From the NCBI GenBank assembly GCA_965240325.2, contig OZ251255.1, positions 124,001 to 188,000 on the forward strand: a DNA stretch of 64,000 bases, given 5' to 3'. Below, one piece after another: positions 46,766 to 57,557 of this stretch (position 1 is the first letter of the stretch; every line of letters begins with the position of its first letter). This DNA is from Rebecca billardiae RCC1528. Lineage: Eukaryota; Haptophyta. The notes beneath the pieces were generated by a model. The model searched no databases and was not told the DNA's origin. It worked only from the letters and a program-made list of their open reading frames with translations. The position numbers and the translations under genes are program-made.

Positions 46766-49700
46766 GCAGCGGCGGCGGCGGCGCGGCGGGCTTGGGCGCG
46801 CGCCGCGGCTCCGCCGAGCACGGCCGCGCGTCTGCGAGCACGGCGGAGGAGGAGGGCGGCGAGGAGGAGGCGGAGCCGCCGCTCAGCATCCCGTACCTCG
46901 CCGACCTCGGCTTCCTCGTCCTCCTGTGCTCGCACACACTCGTCGAGTCTCTGCGCGAGCGCGAGGCGCTGCGGCAGCGGCGCGGCGGCGCGGAGGCGGC
47001 GCCGACGCCGACCAAGTCGGCGGCGAGCGGGCGGCGCGGGCCGCGGCAGTCGATCCTGGACCGCGTGCGCGGGCGCGGCGCGCGCGGCACGATGGGCGAG
47101 GACGACGAGGACGACATCACCTCCGAGCCCGCCACGCCCGTCTCCACGGCCTCCGCCGCGCTCGGCCGCACCGGCTCGGTGGCCGGCTCGACGCCTTCCG
47201 TGAGCTCGACGCCCGACGCCGGGCGGCGCGCGCGCGTCGCGCCGGTGGGCGCGGGCTTCGGCAGCGCGGGCGGGCTCGGCACGCCGCCCGGCGCGCGGCG
47301 CAGGCTGCGCCCCGGCTCGATCCGGCGCAACTCGCGCGGCGAGGCTGAGGGGCGAGGCGGCTCGGACGGCGGCGCGGCCTCGCCCGAGGTGGCCCGCTCC
47401 TCGCAGGCGTCCACGCCGACCGGCGGCGCCGAGCGCCTCAACGGCGGCGGCGGCGGCGCGCAGGGCAGCTGGAGCGGCGGGCGGAGCGGCGGGCTGGGCA
47501 CGGCGGGCAAGACGCTCACCTCGAGCGCGTCGATCCGCCTCAAGACCGCCGCCTCCGCCTTCGCCTCGGTGGCGGGCAACTCATCGTTCAACCTCGGCGG
47601 CGGCGGCGGCGGCAGCGCCGACGGCGACTCGCGCCGCGGCGGCCAGTCCGAGCGCACGCTGGACGAGAGCCTCTCGCCCGACCCGGTCGCGTCGCGCGCC
47701 GCGACGGCCGCGCGCCCCGCCGACAGGGCCACCGTGATCGCCGAGGGCATCGCCGTGCTCGACGCCATGTTCCGCACGCTCGATGTCGGCTCGACCAACC
47801 ACATCCGCATCAGAGACGTGAAGCCGCTGGCCGGCACGCTGGGCGAGCTGGGCGACGCGGAGATCCGCTCGCTGCTGCGCTTCCTCGCGGACGCGTCCGC
47901 GTCGTCCGGGCCGCTCGCGGCGGGGCGGCTGCTCGGCAACGAAGGCGGCGGCGGCGGCGGTGGAGGCGGCGGCGGCGGCGGCGGCGCGGGCGCGCGCGGC
48001 GGCGGCGGCGCGGACGAGGCGGCGGGCGGCGGCGGCGCGCGCGGCGCCGTGGTGGAGGGCGAGCCGCTGCCGAGCGGCGCGGGCGGCGAGGCGGTGGCGG
48101 CGGAGGGCGGCGGCGTGCTCGCGGGCCGGCCGCTCAGCCGCGAGCACGAGTGCGCCGACGTCGCCGACTCGTACCGCGTGCGCAGCGGGCGCACGCCGCT
48201 GAGCGCGCCCACCGGTCGGCGCGGCTCGACGGTCGCGCCTGAGCCGGGCGGCGGCGCGGGCGCGCGCGGAGGCGCGGGCGGCGCGGCGGAGGCGGCGGCG
48301 GGCGGCGGCGGGGGCGGCGGCGAGGGCGGTGGCGCGGGGCGTGGCGGGCGGCTCTCGGTCGCCGTGCCCGAGGAGGGCGCGGGCATGCCGGCGACCAGCA
48401 CCGACGGCCGCGACGACGCTGACGAGGCCGCGGCCGCCGCGGTCGCGCGCGCGGCCGAGCACACCGCCGCGGCGCGCGCCGCCGGCCGCCGCTCTGTGCT
48501 CACGCGCGCGCAGTTCAACGTGGGCGCGGCGCAGTGGATCCTGGGCACGGTGGGCTCGGCGGAGGGCGAGGGCGGCGGCGCCGGCGGGCGCAACTCGGCC
48601 GCCGACCCCGCCGTGCCGCTCCTCTCGCTCGGCGGGCCGGCGGGCGGCGGCGCGCGCGGCGTAGGCGGCCGGCTGTCTGCCGCTGGCGGCGGCGGCGGCG
48701 GGTTTGGCGGCCTCAGCCTCAAGGACGCGGTGTTCAGGGCGGTGGACGACGCGGAGCAGTCGGCGCAGCACGCGCTGCAGATGGCCTTCTCCACCGCGCC
48801 CGCGCTGCACGCGCTCGCCGACGGCGTGCGCTCGCTCATCCGCGTCGGACGGATCGCGCGCGACTCCCCCGTCGAGTCGTCCGAGCTGCCGTCCATCGCG
48901 GCCGACGCGGCGATCGCGGCGGGGCGGCCTCTCACCGCCGAGCTGCGCCCGTCGGACGTGGAGGGGTGGATCATGACGACGCTGCACCTCGAGGTGGGCG
49001 CGGTCGCCGCCGCCGCGGCGGCGAAGCGCGGCAAGGGCGCCGTCGCCACGGGCGGCTGGACCGCCACCCTCTCCTCCGCGGGCTCGACCAAGGGGGGCTC
49101 TGTGAAGGTCGGCGGCGCGGGCGCGCCCACCGGCGCGTCGTGGCGCGCGCTCGAGCGCGCGCTGCGCGACGCGGCGGACGAGCTGACCGCCGCGGCGCTG
49201 GCGGGCGCGAAGGAGGGCGGGGACGGCGGCGGCGGCGGCGGCGGCGGCGGGCTCGCCGGCGCGCTGCTCGGCGCCGCGGGCGCCAAGAAGGGCGGCTCGC
49301 CGTCGGGCGGCGGCGCCAAGGGCACCCATCCGATGAGCGCGTCGGAGCGGCTGGAGGCGGCCGCGCGCCAAAAGTCGCTCAAGGCGACGATCCTGCAGAT
49401 GCTGTACGGCGACGGCAGCGCGGGCGGCGGCGGGCTCGCCGCGCGCAAGTCCACCATGTTCTCCATCAACCGCCGCCCCTCCTTCATCGTCTCGCACACC
49501 TCCGCGCCGTACGTGCGCTTCCACCGCACGATGCTGGTCGTGACGGCGTGGACGGCGCTCGTGCTGCCAGTCGAGCTGTGCTTCTTCAGACAGTCGCGGC
49601 TGCTCACGTGGCTGCCCGCGGTGAACTACACGTGCGACGCGGTGTACTGGGCGAAGATCGGCCTCGGCTTCTGCGTCTCGTACGTCAACACCAAGTCCGT

Positions 49701-50638
49701 CACCGTCAACGACCCGCACAAGATCCGCAAGCACTACCTGGCCACCGACTTTCCGTTCGACGCGGGCGCGTCGCTGCCGCTCGACCTGTTCGCGCTCGCG
49801 CTCGGCGCGAGCCCGCTCATGTACACGCTGCTGCGGCTGCCGCGGCTGACGTACGTGCGGTACCTGCGCACCGCGTACGCCGCGTGGGAGAAGGCCAACT
49901 CCTCCGACGACCTCGGCCTCGGCCTCGTGCGCTACCTCACCATCCTGCTCGTCACCGGCCACGTGGGCGCGTGCCTGTGGAACGTCTTTGGGTACTCCGC
50001 CTACGCCGACACGGCGGAGGCGACGTGGGCGGACCAGTACTACGAGGACGTGCGCGACGTGGGCGGGCTGCCGCCGCAGGACTCGGACGGCCCGATGCTC
50101 GTGCTCACGCACCACTACCTCGTCGCGATGTACTTCATCATGTCGATGCTCACCACGCTCGGGATGGCGCAGGTGCCGTCCAACTTCGCCGAGCTCGCGT
50201 ACTTTTTATTCATCATGGTGCTCAACCTGACGGTGTACGCGTGGGCGGTCGGCAAGATCTCCGCGCTCGTGATGAAGCAGGACGACGAGATCGTGCAGAA
50301 GCGCGGGCAGCTCGAGCTCGTGCAGGCGTACATCTCGCACATCAAGGTGCCGCAGGAGCTCAAGGAGGACATCGAGCTCTTCTTCCACTCCAGGCTCGAG
50401 GACGCCTCGCTCACGACCGTGCGCGATGAGTCCATCTACGATGCAATGCCGATCGCACTGCAGGTGTGCGGGCAGAGCGCTGCCGCCGCCACGGCCGCGG
50501 CTGCCGCAGCCGCTGCGCGCGCGCGCCGCGACCGCCGCGCGCTCAGCCCGTGCCCGTGCCGCGCGGCCACGCGCCGACGGTGCCGCCGTGCGGTGTGCGT
50601 GTGCTGGTGTGCGTGTGTGCGTGTGCGTGTGTGTGTGC

Positions 50639-50672
<34 letters not shown>

Positions 50673-50731
50673 GCGTGTGTGTGTGTGTGTGTGCGTGTGT
50701 GTGTGTGCGTGTGTGTGTGCGTGTGTGTGTG

Positions 50732-50778
<47 letters not shown>

Positions 50779-50805
50779 GTGTGTGTGCGTGTGTGTGTGT
50801 GTGTG

Positions 50806-50866
<61 letters not shown>

Positions 50867-51572
50867 GTGCGTGTGTGTGTGTGTGTGTGTGCGTGTGTGT
50901 GTGTGTGCGTGTGTGTGCGTGTGTGCGTGTGTGTGTGTGTGCGTGTGTGTGTGTGCGTGTGTGTGTGTGCGCGTGCGCGTGTGTGTGCGTGTGTGCGCGT
51001 GCGTGTGTGCGTGGCTGTGCTCTGCTGCCCGCAGATCGAGGTGTCCAAGTACACCAACAGGGCGCTCGTCGCGGAGGCGGCGATCGTCGCGGGCTGCGCC
51101 GACGCCTTCCTCGACCGCATGTCCTCGCTGCTCAAGGAGCGCACCCTCGAGCCCGAGACCGCCCTCTTCCGTGCGACCGAGGCGGCGCGCGAGCTCTTCC
51201 TGATCGACTCGGGCGCGGTCGAGGTGTACGAGGAGGAGGGCGACGGGAGCCACGCGGCGGAGCCGCAGCGCGTGCTCGGCGTGGGCGAGACGGTGGGCGA
51301 GATCTCGTTCGTCTTCGGCATGCGCCACTACAACAACGCCAGGTCCGCCTCGGACGTCGAGACCAAGGTGCGCGCGCGCGCGCCGTGTGGGTGCGAGCGC
51401 GCGCGCGCCGTGGGGCGGCGCCGCCGCCGCCGCGCGCCGCCGCACCTCCGCAGGGCGGACGGCGCGCGCGGTGCGGTGTGTGCGCGGCTCCTCGCGAGGG
51501 GGTTCTCGCTGCCCAGCGCCGCTCCCGCCGATGTGACACACACACACACACACGCACACACACACACACACG

Positions 51573-51632
<60 letters not shown>

Positions 51633-54556
51633 CACGCACACACACACACACACACATACACACACACGCACACATACGCACACGCACACACGCACACACA
51701 CGCGCAGGTGTTCCTGCTCTCCTCCGAGGACTACAAGCTGCTGCTCAAGATCTTCCCGCAGCAGGAGGACATCGTGATGAACAACGTGATGAGCGGCTAC
51801 GACGGTAAGCGTTGCGGCCTGGGCTGCACGGGGCTGGGTGCGGGTGTGCGGGCGGGCGTGCGTGCGCGGCAGGCGGCGCGCACACCACCGCGCCACCGCC
51901 GCGCCAGCGGGTGTGCGGGCGGGCGGGCGGGCGCGGCAGGCGGCGCGCACACCACCCCGCCGCCGCCGCACCACGCAGCGCGCGCACGGGCGGGCGGGCG
52001 AATCGCGCGCGCGCCGCGAAGGCAGGGGCGGCGACTGCGGCAGCGCGCGCGCCCTCCGCGCGCCGGCGCGCGCGCACGCACACATGCCAAACCGCCCCCC
52101 CCCCCCCCCCCCCCCCCCCCCCCGCGCACGCACGCCCGCCCGCCGCGCGCACCGCACCAGGCGTGGGCACCGCGCGCACGCGCACCTCGCGCGGCGACCG
52201 CAACTCGGCGGCCGCCGCGCGCACCGAGTCTGTCGACGGCGACGGCGGCTCTGAGGACGGCGGCTCTGACGGGCCCGCCTCGTCTGCGCGATTCTCGGGC
52301 GGCGAGGGCGGAGACAAGGCGAACGCCGGGCAGGAGATCACGGGCAACGCCATCCAGAAGGTGCGACTGAGCGAGCGCGCGAGGCGGCGCGCGCCCACCC
52401 CGCGGCCGGCAGCCCGCCACGCCAGCAGCGCGCGCGCGCGCGGACGCTCCGCGCGGCGCGCTCAGCTGCCGCGCGCGCGCCCCCGTGTCGCCCCACCCAC
52501 CCCACCCACCCCAGATGATCTCCGCCGCGAAGAAGAAGCGCACGGACGCGTACATCGTGCGGCTGTGCGAGGCGTGCGCCAAGGGCGACGTGAGCGCGAT
52601 CGAGCGGCTCGTCTCCGCCAACTCGCTCGACGTGAACCGCGGCGACCACGACAACCGCCGCGGCATCCACCTCGCCGCGTGCGGGGGCCACGTGCAGGCG
52701 GTCGAGCTGCTCATCGCCTTCGGCGCGACGGTGAACGTGACCGACTCGCGCGGAGGCACGCCGCTCGCCGACGCGCTGCGCCACCGGCAGCACAAGGTGT
52801 GCGAGGTGCTGCGCAGGCACGGCGCCAAGCTCATGTACAACGACACGGCCGAGCGGCTCAACTTTGCGGCGGGCGACGCGGACGGCTTCGACGAGCTCAA
52901 GTCGCTGCTGCAGTACGGCTGCGACCCGAACTCGCTCGACTACGACCAGCGCACGCCGCTGCACCTGGCCGCGTCGGTGGGGCACGTGCCCAACCTGCGG
53001 CTGCTGCTCGAGATGCGCTCGGACGTGAACGCGATCGACAAGTGGGGCGCGTCGCCGCTGCAGGAGGCGTTCCGCAACCAGCACGTCGAGTGCTCGCGCA
53101 TCCTGCTCGAGGCGGGCGGCAACGTCGGCGACTTTTACGCCGCGTCGCGGCTGTGCGCCGCCGCGGCCAACGACGACGTCGACCTGCTCAAGCGGCTGGT
53201 CGAGCACCGCGTCGACCCGAACGACGCGACGATGGACGGGCGCACCGCGCTGCACCTCGCCGCGGCGAACACGCGCCTCGCCGCCGCGCACTACCTCCTC
53301 ACGCGCCCCGGGATCGTCGTGAACCCGCTCGACCGTTACGGCAACACGCCGCTGGACGACGCGGAGCGGCAGGTGGGCGTGGACCAGCCGGTCGTGGTGG
53401 CGCTGCTGCAGACGCGCAAGGCGGAGCGCGGCACGCACGTCGCGCGGCTCAAGTCGGGCGCGGAGCAGGACTTTGAGGAGCGCAAGTTCCGCGAGGACGC
53501 CGAGCTGATCGAGTTCCAGCGGCGGCAGCTTGAGCAGATCCGCGACTTCCGCAAGTGGGCGGAGGGCGAGACGCGCGGCGCGCGCCGGCTCAAGGCGCGT
53601 GTCGACGCGATCCTGCGGCTCGAGTCGGAGCAGGGCTCGGTGATCACCGACGCCGAGCCGTCCTTCTGGCCCGAGCTGCAGGCGTACGTGCGCGAGCACC
53701 AGGGGCGGTACCGCTACCTCGTCGAGACGCTGCAGCGCACGACGCGCGAGTGGCGGCTGCAGATGGACCAGTTCGCGTACGCGTCGCATCACGACATGGA
53801 GAAGAACTTTGCGAGGCTCAGGGTGCGCGGCGCGGCCGCGCGCGGCGGGCGTGGGGTGGTGTTCGCAGGCATGGCGCGCGGCTCGCGCACCCGCGCCGCT
53901 CGCTCGCTCGCTCGAGCCGACCCGCCCTGCCCGTGCCCCCTTCTCGTGCGTGCGTGTGCGTGTGCGCGCGCGTGTGTGTGTGCGCGCGTGCGTGCGCGCC
54001 GCAGCTGAACGAGCTGGTGCGCCTCAACGAGGGCGTGTTCAACCCGTTCGAGTCGGTCGCAGAGTCCACCTTCCTGAGCGCGGAGGCGGAGGAGGAGTCG
54101 GAGGCCGCGACGCCCGCGCCGCAGGCCGAGGCGGCCGGCTCGGAGCCGGGCACGCCCGCCTTCCTGCGCGCGCTGCGGCAGGGGCAGGCGGTGGCGTCGG
54201 CGGGAAGCGCGCTCGCCGGCCTCGCCGAGAAGCGGCGCATGGCGCGCACCTCGCTCCCGCCGGGCGTGGGCGCAGGCACAGGCACGCCCGACCGCCGCGC
54301 GGCGCGGAGCAGCGCGAGCGTCGGCGGCAACGCGCAGCCGCCGCAGCAGCAGCCGGGCGGCGCCGCCCCCGCCGCGCACCGCTCCGCCTCGAGCCCCGCG
54401 CCGGGCGGCGGCGCCGGCGCCGCGCCGATGACGGAGGAGGACATCGCGGCGGCCGCGCTCGAGGCGCTGAGCGGCGGCGGCGCGGGCGCGGCGCAGCAGC
54501 CGCAGCAGCCGCGCCGAACGACGCCGCCGACCAACCGCCGCTCCTCCGCCGCGTAG
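41704..54556 (+). CDS. Two-module CNBD-ankyrin ion channel in one polypeptide, eight exons
   Basis: Exons: 41704-42640, 42794-43932, 44152-50463, 51035-51367, 51708-51804, 52161-52360, 52515-53822 and 54005-54556 (3,625 aa, all phases consistent). Module 1: S1-S5; a pore completed by splicing (ERYLLSTYMAWTGVTALGYGS); S6; C-linker; a CNBD (GEIAFFLGIQQPYTVGA, about 43384-43434); and ankyrin repeats (GDYDQRTTLHLAAAEGN; DRWG-type turns), to about 44790. A linker of about 1,500 residues is low-complexity. Module 2 repeats the plan: S1 (RFHRTMLVVTAWTALVLP, about 49520), a Leu/Arg S4 (LLRLPRLTYVRYLRT), a pore with TTLGMAQVP (50152-50178), S6, C-linker, CNBD (GEISFVFGMRHYNNARS) and ankyrin repeats (about 52550-53380). 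The family is the plant/algal KAT/AKT-HCN-CNG superfamily in a membrane; the substrate is probably K+ or cations. Both phosphate-binding cassettes lack a clear R-(S/T)-A motif, so cNMP gating is doubtful. Confidence 0.9.
42829..42849 (+). other. Selectivity filter of channel module 1 (TALGYGS)
   Basis: Seven residues matching the K+ channel signature T-x-x-G-Y-G-x. They lie right after the pore helix encoded by the start of exon 2. Confidence 0.9.
50152..50178 (+). other. Degenerate filter of channel module 2 (TTLGMAQVP)
   Basis: The residues align with TTVGYGDxxP of K+ channels and TTIG-E-TPPP of CNG channels. G-Y-G is replaced by G-M-A, so this half is not a canonical K+ filter. Confidence 0.85.
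50589..51013 (+). repeat. (GT)n microsatellite in channel intron 3
   Basis: About 425 bp of GT repeats with scattered GCGT units fill most of the 571-bp intron 50464-51034 (donor cag|gtgtgc, acceptor cccgcag|atc). The repeat lies 22-446 nt upstream of the exon at 51035. Confidence 0.97.
51536..51704 (+). repeat. (CA)n microsatellite in channel intron 4
   Basis: About 165 bp of CA repeats with scattered CGCA and ATA units, ending 4 nt before the acceptor at 51707. In the transcript it is the reverse complement of the (GT)n block in the previous intron. Confidence 0.97.
52095..52123 (+). repeat. Run of 29 cytosines in channel intron 5
   Basis: An uninterrupted C29 tract lies inside intron 51805-52160, ending about 37 nt before the acceptor. 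It could serve as an extreme polypyrimidine tract and could form an i-motif, with a G-quadruplex on the other strand. The exact length is a likely assembly weak point. Confidence 0.9.
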
Positions 54557-55268
54557 TGCTGAGTGAGGCGCCGACTCATCATACGGGTCGTCGCCGAGCG
54601 CCGCCGCTGACCGGGGGGCGGCGAGAGTGACGCAGCCATGAAGGCATGATTGTTCAGCATTCTGGTTGCGTGTCGATGTCGTGTTTCTGGTGCTGACGAC
54701 AGGTGAGGTGCCCTTTAATACCAGGCGGCAACTCGACTTATATTAGACACGACCCGCTACGACGGGCAATGATTCTTGTATTGGGATCTACGCGTCGTCA
54801 TCAGTCCAATATCTACGCATCACACAGCTCACATACAGGCGGCGCCAAATTCTTATGGCGGGCCTTAGGTCCGCCCCTTGTAGTGCCCGGGAAAAAGATA
54901 AGAAAAAGAAAAGGAAAAAAGAAAATCGCCTCGCAAAGAAAAGAAAATCGCCTCGCTCACTGCCGGGTCGCGTCGCTGACTACCGGGCGCCCTCGCAGCT
55001 CCCACTGGGGACGCTCGGCCGAAAATGTGTTCAGGCTGGCGCGGAGCGCGTGGGCCGCGCGCGCCAAATCCAACGCCGGCGCGGACATCGCGCGAGGATT
55101 CCCGAAGGGGGTTTTCGCCCGATTCGCGATTGCTGCCCTCGTCGTCTCGCGTGCAGGTCGAACGGGGGCCAAAGTCGACGCGTTTGGAGGTACGCTCGGC
55201 GCGTCGACACGATCGTGCGACTTGGGCGGGCCCTCGCCTGACTTGCACGTCGAGCGCTCGCACGGGCC
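54557..55268. other. Intergenic region with purine-rich tract
   Basis: The first 300 bp are the less GC-rich 3' flank of the channel gene. From about 54890 to 54955 the plus strand is almost pure A/G with two copies of aaagaaaatcgcctcgc. From there the sequence is less GC-rich, with a different texture from the upstream genes, up to the unknown gene at 55269. No RNA gene or mobile-element end was identified. Confidence 0.6.
54892..54957 (+). repeat. Purine tract with 17-bp direct repeat
   Basis: Runs of A and G (gggaaaaagataagaaaaag and onward), then aaagaaaatcgcctcgc twice, about 20 bp apart. Confidence 0.85.
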
Positions 55269-55966
55269 ATGGTATCAGGCGCTGCGCACGACACCCACCT
55301 CGCGCGACGCACCGCCGCGCGTCGGGCTCGGTGCGGAAAGGCCCTCATCACGAGGTGTCTCGCGGGCGGGAAGCGCCATCGCACGCGACGCAAGATTTGG
55401 CACGGCCTGCTGAACTCGATCGCCGGAATCCGCGCACCGGACTGTCGCGTGCCACAACTTCTCAAGGTACGGGCGCATGCAAATCCGTTTGCTACAAGTC
55501 CCAGGGTAGCGATCATCTTTCGCGATCATCGCGGCCAAACAGATCGCTCGGCGCTCGCCAGCGCGGTCCCTCTCAGTCAGACGAAAGCGCACGTCCGGCC
55601 TGCATGGCGTCGAGAGTGAATGCGACGGAGGCGCAGCGCAAAGAGGCGTACGAGGCGCAGCGGAGGCACTTGCCGCGTCTGGCGCCGTGGCAAGACCCGC
55701 GTCTTGGCGAGTCGGCGACTCAGGCCGCGGCGCGGTACCAGCGAAGCAAGGTAAGCGTCCGCAGAGCGATCAAACATCGGGCGCGCAGCATCGTTGCGCC
55801 ATCCTCTTCCATTGCACGAGCGCTGCTGGACGAGGTAAACGTCGTCACGCTCGTGGCAGATGCGCTGCGCTTCATGTGCCTGCTCGAGCAGCGCGTGCCC
55901 ACCCTCGATCGCGAGTGGCACACGCTCCTGCACTGCGCGCGCGCGCACCGCACCGAGAGCTCCTGA
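55269..55966 (+). CDS. Unknown small gene (tentative), 3' part inside the tandem duplication
   Basis: I do not recognise this gene. A tentative model joins 55269-55466 to 55577-55966: donor ctcaag|gtacgg, acceptor tccctctcag|tcagac with a good pyrimidine tract, phase 0 both sides. The second exon includes MASRVNATEAQRKEAYEAQR and a helical, protein-like tail (LLDEVNVVTLVADALRF, CLLEQRVPTLDREWHTLL) ending at the TGA at 55964-55966. A strong donor-like site (aag|gtaagc) lies at 55751, so the frame may splice on rather than read through. The left edge of the duplication coincides with this site. The 3' part recurs at about 59557-59772 and 63366-63581 without the 5' exon. It could be a chance frame. 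Another protein-like stretch (DERLDLDALLRSVAAVHDAD) follows at about 56022-56082 in a different frame. Confidence 0.35.
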
Positions 55967-56459
55967 TACCGCCTGATGGCCGAACGTGCGAGTGCCGGAC
56001 CTGGCGCGCGGAGCGGCGAGCGCCGACGAGCGCTTGGACCTGGACGCGCTGTTGCGCAGCGTGGCGGCCGTGCACGACGCCGACGCGACCTTCGCGAACC
56101 CGCTGGGGAAATATTGCGACAGCACTGGCACGGCCCGCCGACCCCCCCGCCCGCCAGGGCAGAGTTTACTGTTCTTTGTGCAGTGTTGGATGGCGTCAAT
56201 CACGCCTTAACCAAGTGTGCACGTTAAAACATAGTAAACTGTAGTTGTTACGAGCCCCATGAACAGTGATCAGTACCCGCGCTTACCCTGATATATATAT
56301 ATGGCATGTCGTCAGGGTTGATATATGGTGATGCCAAGCCGAACGATTTCATGCGCGATGTGCGCTGAATCCGCTGATAATCCTGATATCATCCAGGACG
56401 GCGCCGGATCTCCGCCGCCGGGAAAGCGCAGCGCAGCGGCCTAGCCAACTCCCACCGTG
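55967..56459. other. Spacer upstream of the first oxidoreductase copy
   Basis: About 490 bp. The first 190 bp may still be coding for the unknown gene. The rest is less GC-rich, with tgatatatatatggcatg and ttgatatatggtgatg near 56290-56330, which may be part of the oxidoreductase promoter. The same spacer recurs at 59773-60267 and from 63582 to the window end. Confidence 0.6.
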
Positions 56460-57557
56460 ATGCGGCAGGTGCGCGCTCTTCGGGCGCACACGTACGGCGA
56501 TGCCCGGGATGTCCTGGACGTGAGCAGGGTCCCCGCTCCGACGCGCGCATCGCCGGGCGAGGTGCTCGTTCTCGTCGCATGTGCCTCACTCCGCGTGGCT
56601 GACACGTTTCTGCTCACGGGCAAGCACCCAATGTCACCGCCGGTGCCGTACACGCCTGGCCATGATGCGGCCGGTGTCGTGGCGGAAGTCGGCGCGGGCG
56701 TTACACATGTGAGCGTCGGCGATCGTGTGTGGCTCTGCGGCGCTTCGAGTGGCGCGTGTGCCGAGCTGTGCGTGTGTGACGCCAACCGTGTGCATGCGCT
56801 GCCTGAACACGTGACTTTTGCCGAGGCGGCTGCGATGCCAACGCCGCTGCTCGCAGCGCATCGTGCGCTGTTCACCAAGGCGCGTGTGCGGCCTGGCGAG
56901 ACTATCTTGGTGCACGGTGCGTCGGGGGCTACCGGCCTAGCCGTCGTCACGCTCGCTGCCGCGCACGGCTGCGAAGTCGTGGGGACGGCATCCACGCCCG
57001 AGGGATCGCGAGCCGTGCGCGCCGCAGGTGCCAAGACCGTGCTTGACCACTCGCAGTGGCGTGAGCCCGACCAGCCGATCAGCCTGCCGCTGGGCGTGCA
57101 CCCGACGCTGGTCATCGAGATGGCGGCCCACGCCAACCTGCAGAAGGCGGTGGAGGCTGTCGCGCAGGGCGGGCACGTGCTCGTCATCGGCTCTCACGGC
57201 TCACTCGACTTCAGCCCTCGAGCGCTCATGAACCGCGAGGCAACTGTGAGCGGCATGATGGTGCACCACGCATCCGACCAGGAGTACCGCAGCGCAGTGA
57301 ACGACGTGCAGGCGCTGATCGCGCGACCGGGTGCAATCGTGCTGCCCCGCGTCGAGGCCGAGTACCCGCTGGAGGAGGCCATCGCTGGCTTCGACCGCGT
57401 GCAGAAGCGAATTGGCCCGCCTGGCTCTTCTGGGCGTGTCGTGCTGCGCGTGCACTCAGATGAGGAGATGGGGAGCGTCGCAGCCACATACTTGGCCGCC
57501 GCCAGTGCTGGCATGCAGCCATCACACGCCAGCACGGCGGCGCGCAATAAGCAGTGA
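56460..57557 (+). CDS. Quinone oxidoreductase-like MDR protein (copy 1)
   Basis: A single exon of 365 aa, ATG at 56460 directly after an in-frame GTG. This is the zinc-free medium-chain dehydrogenase/reductase family (zeta-crystallin/quinone oxidoreductase type). The GroES-like N-terminal half has YTPGHDAAGVVAEVGAGVTHV and SVGDRVWL. The Rossmann half has RPGETILVHGASGATGLAVV followed by AAAHGCEVVGTA. The zinc-ligand pattern of alcohol dehydrogenases is absent. Family members reduce quinones or enones with NADPH in the cytosol or organelles; the exact substrate cannot be read from sequence. There is no clear targeting signal. The C-terminus has about 35 extra Ala/Ser-rich residues after VVLRVHSDEE. 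It converges on the NUP62 fragment. Copy 2 differs by one residue. Confidence 0.9.
   Translation: MRQVRALRAHTYGDARDVLDVSRVPAPTRASPGEVLVLVACASLRVADTFLLTGKHPMSPPVPYTPGHDAAGVVAEVGAGVTHVSVGDRVWLCGASSGACAELCVCDANRVHALPEHVTFAEAAAMPTPLLAAHRALFTKARVRPGETILVHGASGATGLAVVTLAAAHGCEVVGTASTPEGSRAVRAAGAKTVLDHSQWREPDQPISLPLGVHPTLVIEMAAHANLQKAVEAVAQGGHVLVIGSHGSLDFSPRALMNREATVSGMMVHHASDQEYRSAVNDVQALIARPGAIVLPRVEAEYPLEEAIAGFDRVQKRIGPPGSSGRVVLRVHSDEEMGSVAATYLAAASAGMQPSHASTAARNKQ

Noticed and set aside
45120-49607. 1,495-codon minus-strand frame
   Set aside because: Antisense to the linker of the two-module channel, with no domain. The sense frame continues into clear S1-S6 segments.
50426-51808. Long frames of Cys-Val or His-Thr repeats through the microsatellites
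   Set aside because: (GT)n and (CA)n are open in several frames. The splice model removes both blocks and keeps the CNBD sequence in phase.
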